This document shows, in pieces, positions 1 through 5,244 of a stretch of 6,270 nucleotides of DNA. The DNA lies in contig JACRMD010000314.1 in assembly GCA_016215085.1 (NCBI GenBank), positions 1 through 6,270 on the forward strand. Direction: 5' to 3'. Position numbers and translations under genes: made by a program. The stretch comes from Solirubrobacterales bacterium. GTDB lineage: Bacteria > Actinomycetota > Thermoleophilia > Solirubrobacterales > Solirubrobacteraceae. The notes under the pieces are model-generated. The model worked only from the letters and a program-made list of their open reading frames with translations. It had not been told where the DNA came from and did no database searches. How positions within the stretch are numbered: position 1 is the stretch's first letter; each line of letters opens with the position of its first letter.

Positions 1-1142
1 ACGAGGCGCTCGCCGCCCAGGCCGAGCAGCGCGACGCGCAGGCCGCCGAGGCCCGCGCGCAGGAGGCCGCCGACGCGCTGGCCCAGGCCATCGCCGAGCG
101 CGACGCCGCACAGGCCGCCCTCGCCGACGCCGGCGAGGCCGCCGACGCGCTGGCCCAGGCCATCGCCGAGCGCGACGCCGCCCAGGCCGCCCTCGCCGGC
201 GCCGGCCACGACGCCGAGCTGCTCGCCCGCGCCGAGGCCGCCGAGGCCGCGTTCGCCGAGGCCGACATCTCGCTCGCCGGCGCGCTGGAGCGCGCCGAGA
301 CCGCCGAGCGCGCGCTGGCCGAGGCGCGCGGGGGCTTCGAGGAGGTCCACGAGCTCCGCGGCGCCCTGGACGCCGAGCGCGCCGCCCGCGCCGAGCTCGA
401 GCAGGAGCTCGCCGAGACCCGCGAGGCGCTGCTCGCCCTCCAGCGCCAGGCCAGCCGCCGCAGCCGCGCCAGCGCGCTGCCCGACTGGGGCGCGCCCGCC
501 CGTCCCGAGCCGCCGGCGCTGCCGCCGCTGGACGTCGTCGCCGCCCAGGCGCGTGCGATGAGCCATGCCGCGCCGGCCACGCCCGACGGCCCGCCGCCCG
601 GCTTCACCGAGGACGCGCTCACCGAGCTCGACGCCGCGCTGGCCGCCCCCTCCCCCCCGCGCGCCGCGGCCCGCGCGGTCCTCAACGCCGTCGGCACCGC
701 GACCGGCTGGCACGCCGGCGCCTTGTGGAGCCAGACCGAGGACGGCGACCTGTCCTGCACCGAGACCTGGTCGGCCTACATGTCGGGCCTCGAGGCGTGG
801 GAGACCATGTCGTGGCGCACGCGCGTCGAGGACGGCGTGGTCGCCGGCGCCGTCGAGACCGGCGAGCCCGCCGCGAGCGACACGGAGGAGATGCTCGCCT
901 GCCCGCGGTCGCGCGCCGCGTCGTGGGCCGAGCTGGGCACCCTCGCCGCCGCGCCGGTCGTCGGCCCCGACGGCCGCACGCTCGGCGTCCTGGAGCTCGC
1001 CCGCCGCGAGCGCGGCCACGTCGACCAGGACCTGCTGGTGGCACTCGCGGACATCGCGACCCGCCTCGGCTTCCGCCTGCACGGCATCGAGCTCGAGCTC
1101 GAGGAGCAGGGCCCGCGCTGGGAGCTCAACGCGCGGGCGTAG
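1..1142 (+). CDS. Coiled-coil protein with C-terminal GAF-like domain (5' end outside window)
   Basis: The reading frame whose first full codon is at position 3 is open without a stop to TAG at 1140-1142, giving 379 visible residues; the start lies left of the window. Residues 1-155 are almost entirely Ala, Glu, Arg, Asp, Gln and Leu, as in a long alpha-helical coiled coil, and include a 24-residue tandem repeat. A Pro/Ala-rich linker follows (about 160-200). Residues about 204-360 look like a GAF sensor domain: helix, a GWHAGALW strand, a variable loop, then PVVGPDGRTLGVLEL and a closing helix. An internal ATG at 558 (residue 186) lies in the linker; it is an unlikely start because the same frame continues upstream with identical codon usage. 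The GAF fold suggests ligand sensing or dimeric signalling, but no ligand can be named and no catalytic domain is visible; one could lie upstream. The thioesterase gene follows after 10 bp. I am confident of the frame and coiled coil, less so of the GAF call. Confidence 0.8.
   Translation, partial: EALAAQAEQRDAQAAEARAQEAADALAQAIAERDAAQAALADAGEAADALAQAIAERDAAQAALAGAGHDAELLARAEAAEAAFAEADISLAGALERAETAERALAEARGGFEEVHELRGALDAERAARAELEQELAETREALLALQRQASRRSRASALPDWGAPARPEPPALPPLDVVAAQARAMSHAAPATPDGPPPGFTEDALTELDAALAAPSPPRAAARAVLNAVGTATGWHAGALWSQTEDGDLSCTETWSAYMSGLEAWETMSWRTRVEDGVVAGAVETGEPAASDTEEMLACPRSRAASWAELGTLAAAPVVGPDGRTLGVLELARRERGHVDQDLLVALADIATRLGFRLHGIELELEEQGPRWELNARA
63..206 (+). repeat. 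72-bp tandem duplication inside the coiled coil
   Basis: Two adjacent 72-bp units, 63-134 and 135-206, differ at only two positions (A110 versus C182, silent; A127 versus G199, Asp to Gly). Each encodes 24 residues beginning EAADALAQAIAERDAAQAAL, so the reading frame is kept. A diverged third copy may precede them (residues 1-20, sharing an A-L-A start and an RDA core, offset by 23 residues). The near identity points to a recent duplication or to gene conversion. Confidence 0.9.
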
Positions 1143-1152
1143 GCTCTCGCGC

Positions 1153-1575
1153 GTGTCCAACCCCGCGATCACCCCCGAGCTCAGCCGCGAGACCCTGCCC
1201 GGGACCTTCCCCGGCGACCTCGGCATCGAGCTGACCGAGATCTCCGACGAGCTCGTCCGCGGCCGCATGGCCGCCGACCGGCGCCACCTCCACCCCGGCG
1301 GCTACGTCCACGGCGGCGCGTGGACCGCCTTCGCCGACACGATCGCCGCGTGGGGCACCATGCGCCGCCTGCCCGAGGGCCACCAGTTCACGACGGTCGA
1401 GCTCAAGATGAACGTCTTCGCCGCCGCCGTCGACGGCGACGTGTGCGACGGCCTGGGCATCCCGCTGCACGTCGGCCGGCGCACGCAGGTCTGGGAGGTG
1501 CGCGTCCACGTCCGCGAGCGCCTGGCCGCGAACTTCATCTGCACCCAGATGGTGCTCGAGCCGAAGCCCGCCTAG
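1153..1575 (+). CDS. PaaI-type hotdog-fold acyl-CoA thioesterase
   Basis: This 140-residue cytoplasmic protein has the usual length of a single hotdog domain. The family hydrolyses acyl- or aryl-CoA thioesters to the free acid and CoA, normally as a tetramer. The signature is HPGGYVHGGAWTAFAD at residues 47-62: the HGG loop (53-55) starts the central helix, and D62 occupies the position of the catalytic acid in PaaI-like enzymes. The strand TTVELKMNVFAAAVDGDV and the closing strands (QVWEVRVHV, FICTQMVLE) complete the fold. The start is GTG at 1153, which gives VSNPAITPEL; the frame is open further upstream but only as a shadow of the GAF gene, and no strong Shine-Dalgarno is seen. It lies 10 bp after the GAF gene and is probably read with it. 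Its TAG stop overlaps the stop of the convergent membrane-protein gene. The substrate is unknown; this could be a housekeeping esterase or a proofreading enzyme rather than part of phenylacetate degradation. Confidence 0.85.
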   Translation: MSNPAITPELSRETLPGTFPGDLGIELTEISDELVRGRMAADRRHLHPGGYVHGGAWTAFADTIAAWGTMRRLPEGHQFTTVELKMNVFAAAVDGDVCDGLGIPLHVGRRTQVWEVRVHVRERLAANFICTQMVLEPKPA

Positions 1576-1946
1576 TGGGCGAGGGCCAGGCCGAGGCCCA
1601 CGATCACCAGCGACACCACGAAGACCGCGCCCTCGAGCTCGTGGCGCTGCGGGCGCTTGGAGTGCCAGAGCACCAGGCCGGCCACGAGCGCGACGAGCGC
1701 GAGCTTGACGTGCAGCGTGGTCTCCGACCACAGGTCGTCCTCGGAGGCCATCGCCGACCCGGTCACCAGCAGCACGGCCAGCGCGATCAGCGAGCCGCCG
1801 CCGAAGCGCCGCGCGACCGCGCGCACGTCCTCGCGCGCCTCCTCGCGCCCGCGGAACACCGGCACCACCGCCGCGACGAGGAAGATCTGGCCGCCGACGA
1901 AGAAGGCCATCGAGAGCACGTGCAGGTAGCGCCAGACGTCCTCCAT
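1572..1946 (-). CDS. Four-helix membrane protein, CopD/DUF2269-like
   Basis: This 124-residue hydrophobic protein has four predicted transmembrane helices at about residues 6-30, 51-67, 78-95 and 104-123, separated by a charged loop (32-47) and an acidic loop (68-75). The opening WRYLHVLSMAFFVGGQIFL resembles the LH...GG motif of CopD and DUF2269 membrane proteins, and TLHVKLALVAL in helix 3 matches the tLhvKl pattern of such families. H9 and H79 lie inside helices and could bind heme or a metal; that is inference. The start is ATG at 1946: a GGAGG at 1958-1954 sits 7 nt upstream, whereas the adjoining GTG at 1949 would have only 4 nt spacing. The ATG shares one base with the TGA of the hemerythrin gene (TGATG), so translation is probably coupled. 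It ends on a CTAG shared with the thioesterase gene. The family assignment is tentative; the gene itself is firm. Confidence 0.75.
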   Translation of the reverse strand: MEDVWRYLHVLSMAFFVGGQIFLVAAVVPVFRGREEAREDVRAVARRFGGGSLIALAVLLVTGSAMASEDDLWSETTLHVKLALVALVAGLVLWHSKRPQRHELEGAVFVVSLVIVGLGLALAH

Positions 1947-2341
1947 CACGCCGCCTCCACCGCCGCGCCGAGCGCCTCGAGCCCGGCGGCGTCCAGGGCC
2001 TCCTCGACCAGGCCGAAGAGCACGCGCTCCTCGAAGCGCACGTGCTCGTTGAGCAGCTCGCCCAGCGCGATCGTGTCGACGGCGTCGCCGTGCGCGAGCT
2101 GGTGCGCGCGCCGGCGGATCGCCGCGTGCTCGCGCACCGCGCGCTGGACCTCCTCGGCGCCGTCGTCGAGCACCGGGAAGATCAGGTCCTCCTCCACGTG
2201 GAAGTGGTGGCGGCCCGCGTCCTGCCAGAACAGCAGGAACCGCTCCGCCGCGCCCGCCTCGTCGCGCCGCAGGCGCAGCGCGACCTCGAGCGCGACGTGG
2301 TGGTCGCGGGACAGGGGCTGCAGGGCGGCTTCCCGTCGCAT
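1946..2341 (-). CDS. Hemerythrin-like HHE cation-binding protein
   Basis: This 131-residue soluble protein has the helical HHE pattern for a non-heme di-iron site: SRDHH (H14/H15), H46-x3-E50 in HHFHVEED followed by IFP, H72 in REHAAI, and H100-x3-E104 in NEHVRFEERVLF. The family binds oxygen, senses NO or redox state, or stores iron; the role here is unknown. ATG 2341 is chosen because it gives the family-like N-terminus MRREAALQPLSRDHH. The alternative GTG at 2350 adds three residues and has a better-placed GGAGG (2364-2360, 9 nt away). An upstream ATG at 2374 would overlap the ligase start. The longer open frame further upstream runs antisense to the ligase and is a shadow. The gene is first in an operon with the four-helix membrane protein and is divergent from the acyl-CoA synthetase gene. 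Confidence 0.88.
   Translation of the reverse strand: MRREAALQPLSRDHHVALEVALRLRRDEAGAAERFLLFWQDAGRHHFHVEEDLIFPVLDDGAEEVQRAVREHAAIRRRAHQLAHGDAVDTIALGELLNEHVRFEERVLFGLVEEALDAAGLEALGAAVEAA
1954..1958 (-). promoter_or_regulatory. Shine-Dalgarno GGAGG that decides the membrane-protein start
   Basis: On the minus strand GGAGG is followed by 7 nt and then ATG at 1946-1944. It lies within the last codons of the hemerythrin gene. The spacing favours the ATG over the overlapping GTG at 1949-1947 and fits re-initiation after the TGA at 1948-1946. Confidence 0.6.
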
Positions 2342-2372
2342 GCCAGGCACCCTAGCTAGCCTCCCCCGCCGC
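2342..2372. promoter_or_regulatory. Divergent intergenic region with CTAGCTAG palindrome
   Basis: Only 31 bp separate the ATG codons of the divergent hemerythrin and acyl-CoA synthetase genes. The centre holds the perfect 8-bp palindrome CTAGCTAG (2352-2359), one of the few A/T-containing spots in the region. No plus-strand Shine-Dalgarno precedes the ligase ATG (C-rich tract at 2360-2370). The gap is too short for two separate promoters plus leaders, so the promoters must overlap each other or lie inside the opposing genes. The palindrome could be an operator or a shared -10 region; this is inference. Confidence 0.35.
2360..2364 (-). promoter_or_regulatory. Possible Shine-Dalgarno for the hemerythrin gene
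   Basis: On the minus strand a G-rich stretch ending in GGAGG lies 9 nt before GTG 2350 and 18 nt before ATG 2341. If it is used, the protein begins VPGMRREAAL instead of MRREAAL. A weaker AGGG lies about 8 nt before the ATG. Confidence 0.35.
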
Positions 2373-3797
2373 ATGAACTTCGCCACCGACGTCGTCGAGG
2401 CCGCCGACCCGTCCGCCCTGGCGCTGGTCGAGCTGACGCGCGACGGCGACCGGCGCGAGCACCGCTTCGGCGACGTGGCACGGGCCGCCCGCGACCTCGC
2501 CGCCCACCTCCACGGCCTCGGCGTGCGGCCGGGCGACGTCGTCATGACGCTGGTCGGCAACCGGCCCGAGTGGGTCGCGGCGATGGTCGCGTGCTTCCGC
2601 CAGGGCTTCGTCGTCCTGCCCTGCACGGAGCAGCTGCGCGCGAAGGACCTGCGCCTGCGCCTCGACGTCACGCGGCCGCGCGCCGTGGTCTGCGACCCGC
2701 GCAACGCGGCGACGCTGGAGGCGGCGGGCTGGGACGGCCCGACGGTCTGGGAGGTCGCGCCCGCCGCCGAGGCGCCGGCGCCCGCCGCGCTGGACCCGGC
2801 CGACCCGTGCCTGATCACCTTCACCTCCGGCACCGCCGGCGAGCCGAAGGCCGTGGTGCACGGCCAGCGCTACCTGGAGGGCCAGCGGCTGCAGGCCGAG
2901 CACTGGCTGGCGCCCCGCGCGGGCGACCTCGTCTGGTGCACCGCGGCCAGCGGCTGGAGCAAGTCGGCGCGCAACGTCTTCATCGCCCCCTGGATCCGCG
3001 GCGCCGCGGCGCTGCTGCACGACGCCCGCTTCGACCCGCACGAGCGGCTCGAGCTCCTCGCGCGCGAGCGCGTGAACGTCCTGTGCATGGCGCCGACCGA
3101 GTACCGCGTCATCGCCAAGCGCGCCGAGCCGGGCCGCTACGCCGGCCTGCGCCAGCTGGTCGCCGCGGGCGAGGCGCTCAACCCCGAGGTGCTGCGCGCC
3201 TGGGAGGAGACCACCGGCCTGCCGGTCCGCGACGGGTACGGCCAGACCGAGACCGGCCAGCTGACCGGCAACCTCGCCGGCGAGCCCGCCCGCCCCGGCT
3301 CGATGGGCCGCCCGCTCCCGGGCGTCGGGCTGCGCGTCGAGGACGGCGAGCTCGTCGCCGACCCCGCCACCGTGCCGACGTTCTTCCTCAGCTACCTCGG
3401 CGATCCCGCGCCCTCCGGCCCGTGGCGGACCGGTGACCGCGTCACCCAGGACGAGGACGGCTTCCTGTACTTCGAGGGCCGCACCGACGACGTGATCATC
3501 TCCGCCGGCTACCGGATCGGCCCCTTCGAGGTCGAGTCCGCCCTGGTCTCGCACCCGGCGGTGGCAGAGGCCGCCGTCGTCGCCGCGCCCGACGACGAGC
3601 GCGACAGCGTCGTGCGCGCGATCGTGGTGCTGCGCGACGACCACGCCCCCAGCGACGACCTCGCACGCGAGCTGCAGGACCACGTCAAGGACCAGACCGC
3701 GCCCTACAAGTACCCGCGGATCGTCGAGTTCGCGGCGGACCTCCCGAAGACGACCTCGGGGAAGGTCCGCCGCGCGCTGCTGCGCGAGGGCCGCTAG
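2373..3797 (+). CDS. AMP-forming acyl-CoA synthetase (ACSM-like, ANL superfamily)
   Basis: This 474-residue cytoplasmic enzyme of the adenylate-forming superfamily activates a carboxylic acid with ATP to an acyl-AMP, then transfers it to CoA. All core motifs are present: the P-loop TSGTAGEPK (151-159), YGQTE (289-293), WRTGD (351-355, ribose-binding Asp 355), the hinge and CoA region GRTDDVIISAGYRIGPFEVE (369-388), and the C-terminal PKTTSGK with the catalytic lysine K464. The order and spacing fit medium-chain/ACSM-type synthetases. It is shorter than most (about 520-570), but it opens with MNFATDVVEAAD, which matches the usual domain start, so it looks compact rather than truncated. The plus frame is open far upstream, but that stretch is antisense to the hemerythrin operon and is a shadow; ATG 2373 is the sensible start although no Shine-Dalgarno is seen. 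Its TAG overlaps the aminotransferase stop. The acid substrate cannot be told from the sequence. Confidence 0.9.
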   Translation: MNFATDVVEAADPSALALVELTRDGDRREHRFGDVARAARDLAAHLHGLGVRPGDVVMTLVGNRPEWVAAMVACFRQGFVVLPCTEQLRAKDLRLRLDVTRPRAVVCDPRNAATLEAAGWDGPTVWEVAPAAEAPAPAALDPADPCLITFTSGTAGEPKAVVHGQRYLEGQRLQAEHWLAPRAGDLVWCTAASGWSKSARNVFIAPWIRGAAALLHDARFDPHERLELLARERVNVLCMAPTEYRVIAKRAEPGRYAGLRQLVAAGEALNPEVLRAWEETTGLPVRDGYGQTETGQLTGNLAGEPARPGSMGRPLPGVGLRVEDGELVADPATVPTFFLSYLGDPAPSGPWRTGDRVTQDEDGFLYFEGRTDDVIISAGYRIGPFEVESALVSHPAVAEAAVVAAPDDERDSVVRAIVVLRDDHAPSDDLARELQDHVKDQTAPYKYPRIVEFAADLPKTTSGKVRRALLREGR

Positions 3798-5179
3798 GCC
3801 GTCAGGTCGCGCGCCATCTCGTCAAAGACCGAGATGTAGGTGTCGACCGACGCGTCGGTGTGGGTCACCGACAGCGTCCACTCCTCCTCGCGGCCGGGCG
3901 TCATGAAGATGCCGCGGTTCATGTTGTACAGCCAGGCCAGCTCGGCCAGCGCGGCGTCCTGCTGGAACTTGAACGTCTCGTAGTCGACGACCTTCGTCGT
4001 CGCGAACGTCACGCAGCCCTTGGAGCCGACGCCGACCGCGTAGCCGGGCAGGTTGTACTTCTCGATCACCTCGGTGCAGCCGGCCAGCAGCCGGTCGTTG
4101 AGGTGGTCCAGGTGCCGGTAGGCGTCGGGGGTGAGGACCTCGAGCAGGTTCGCGCGGGTGGCCGCCATCGTCAGCGGGTTCCCGTTGTAGGTGCCCACCT
4201 GGTAGACGGTGCCGTCCTCGACGACGTGGGCGAGCTCCTCGCTCATGCCGATGGCGCCCGCCGGGAAGCCGCCGCCCAGCGCCTTGGCCAGCGTGACCAT
4301 GTCCGGGCGGACGCCGAAGCGCTCGGTCGCGCCGCCGGGGGCGATGCACAGGCCGGTCTTGACCTCGTCGAAGATCAGGACGATGCCGTGGCGCGCGGTG
4401 ATGTCGCGGACCGCCTCGAGGTAGCCCGGCTCGGGGAGCACGACCCCGAGGTTCATCATCGCCGCCTCCATGATCACGCAGGCGGGCTTGCGGCCCTCCT
4501 GCTCGAGCTCGACGATGCGGCGCTCCATCGCCTCGGCGTCGTTGAAGTGCACGGCGAAGACGTGGTCGACGGTCGACTGCGGGATGCCGCCGCCGTAGGC
4601 GATGGAGTTGGGGCGCTCGCGCGGGCCGATCGAGTCGTAGTCGACGCCGATCGACACCATCACCGTGTCGTGGTGGCCGTGGTAGGAGCCGAAGATCTTC
4701 AGCACGTCGTCGCGGCCGGTGAACGCGCGGGCGATGCGGATGCCGTCCATCGTCGACTCCGAGCCGGAGTTCGTGTAGCGCCACTTCGGCAGGCCCCAGC
4801 GGCGGGCCAGCTCGTCGCCGACGATGATCGCGTCCTCGGTCGGCGCCGCGAAGTGGGTGCCCTGGTCGTAGCGCTCGCGGATCGCGTGGCCGATCGCCGG
4901 GTGGGCGTGGCCCTGGACCATCGAGCCGAACCCGTTGTGGAAGTCGTACATCTCGTTGCCGTCGACGTCCCACACCTTGGGGCCGGCGCCGTGGGAGAGG
5001 TAGATCGGCCACGGGTCGCGCAGCTGGTAGGAGGAGGCGACCCCCGCGGCGAGGTGCACGTTGGCGCGGCGGAACATGTCGCCGCTGCCCTTCGTGCGCT
5101 CGTTGAGGCGCTCGGTCTCGCGCTGCGTGAGCTCCGCGACGCGCTCCCGGTCGATCTGGACGGTCTCGGTGACGGGCAT
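3794..5179 (-). CDS. Class-III PLP-dependent aminotransferase (glutamate-1-semialdehyde aminomutase-like)
   Basis: This 461-residue fold-type I PLP enzyme uses PLP to move an amino group. The core is complete: DVDGNEMYDFHNGFGSMVQGH (71-91), phosphate-binding NSGSES (137-142), SYHGHHD (165-171), FDEVKTG with the PLP-nitrogen Asp D271, LAKALGGGFPAG with Schiff-base lysine K299, and GTYNGNP (329-335). The C-terminal SVTHTDASVDTYISVF resembles the GSA-aminomutase tail. About 45 N-terminal residues, charged and helical, precede the domain. Two points argue against true HemL: the usual EP at the start of the EPV motif is EA (238-239, in MEAAMMN), and the protein is longer than the usual 430 or so. 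I therefore leave it as an aspartate-aminotransferase-family protein of unknown substrate. ATG 5179 gives MPVTETVQIDRE; there is no Shine-Dalgarno, but a TACCAT hexamer is placed for a leaderless message. It follows the STAS gene after 65 bp on the same strand. Confidence 0.9.
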   Translation of the reverse strand: MPVTETVQIDRERVAELTQRETERLNERTKGSGDMFRRANVHLAAGVASSYQLRDPWPIYLSHGAGPKVWDVDGNEMYDFHNGFGSMVQGHAHPAIGHAIRERYDQGTHFAAPTEDAIIVGDELARRWGLPKWRYTNSGSESTMDGIRIARAFTGRDDVLKIFGSYHGHHDTVMVSIGVDYDSIGPRERPNSIAYGGGIPQSTVDHVFAVHFNDAEAMERRIVELEQEGRKPACVIMEAAMMNLGVVLPEPGYLEAVRDITARHGIVLIFDEVKTGLCIAPGGATERFGVRPDMVTLAKALGGGFPAGAIGMSEELAHVVEDGTVYQVGTYNGNPLTMAATRANLLEVLTPDAYRHLDHLNDRLLAGCTEVIEKYNLPGYAVGVGSKGCVTFATTKVVDYETFKFQQDAALAELAWLYNMNRGIFMTPGREEEWTLSVTHTDASVDTYISVFDEMARDLTA

Positions 5180-5186
5180 GCGCCAG

Positions 5187-5192
5187 ATGGTA
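5187..5192 (-). promoter_or_regulatory. Candidate -10 element (TACCAT) for leaderless aminotransferase mRNA
   Basis: On the minus strand TACCAT matches the actinobacterial -10 form TANNNT, and its last base lies 8 nt before the A of ATG 5179. That is the distance expected if transcription starts at or next to the A of the start codon. No Shine-Dalgarno lies between them. A good -35 at 17-18 bp is not evident; a TTGTCC lies 22 bp upstream, which is too far for a standard promoter. Confidence 0.4.
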
Positions 5193-5211
5193 GGTGCGCG
5201 CGGTGCTCCGT

Positions 5212-5220
5212 TGTGGACAA
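5212..5220 (-). promoter_or_regulatory. DnaA-box-like site (TTGTCCACA)
   Basis: The minus strand reads TTGTCCACA, identical to the DnaA box form known for high-GC actinobacteria such as Streptomyces and one base from the E. coli box TTATCCACA. The plus strand here is also a short inverted repeat, TTGT-GG-ACAA. It is a single site, so it is not an origin; it may be a regulatory or titration site, or chance. Confidence 0.3.
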
Positions 5221-5224
5221 TCGT

Positions 5225-5239
5225 GCGCCGTCCCGGCGC
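5225..5239. other. Small GC hairpin between STAS and aminotransferase genes
   Basis: GCGCC (5225-5229) and GGCGC (5235-5239) can pair around a 5-nt loop, just after the STAS stop on the minus strand. There is no U tract on either side, so it is at best a weak or factor-dependent terminator. A 5-bp stem in sequence this GC-rich may well be chance. Confidence 0.2.
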
Positions 5240-5244
5240 GCCGC

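Noticed and set aside
646..658. C5-T-C7 tract as a programmed or phase-variable frameshift joining the coiled-coil protein to the thioesterase frame
   Set aside because: The +1 frame is indeed open from here through the thioesterase, but an open shadow frame is common at this GC content and no stimulatory element is evident. A C7 run alone is weak evidence.
1320..2372. Extension of the ligase frame upstream to about 1320
   Set aside because: The frame is open but crosses the thioesterase and the antisense hemerythrin operon. Only from ATG 2373 does it match the adenylate-forming family.
2342..2833. N-terminal extension of the hemerythrin frame up to 2833
   Set aside because: The added residues are antisense to the ligase, Arg/Ser/Ala-rich and unlike any hemerythrin N-terminus; the domain starts at MRREAALQPLSRDHH.
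2352..3683. Long minus-strand open frame (about 443 codons) opposite the ligase
   Set aside because: It is antisense to a clear acyl-CoA synthetase with all motifs, and its translation is low-complexity without a recognisable domain. Such frames are expected at this GC content.
5212..5220. Replication origin
   Set aside because: Only one DnaA-box-like site is present, without a cluster, an AT-rich region, or dnaA/dnaN/parAB neighbours.
5225..5239. Intrinsic terminator after the STAS gene
   Set aside because: The stem is only 5 bp and no U-rich tail follows on the minus strand; kept only as a low-confidence hairpin.
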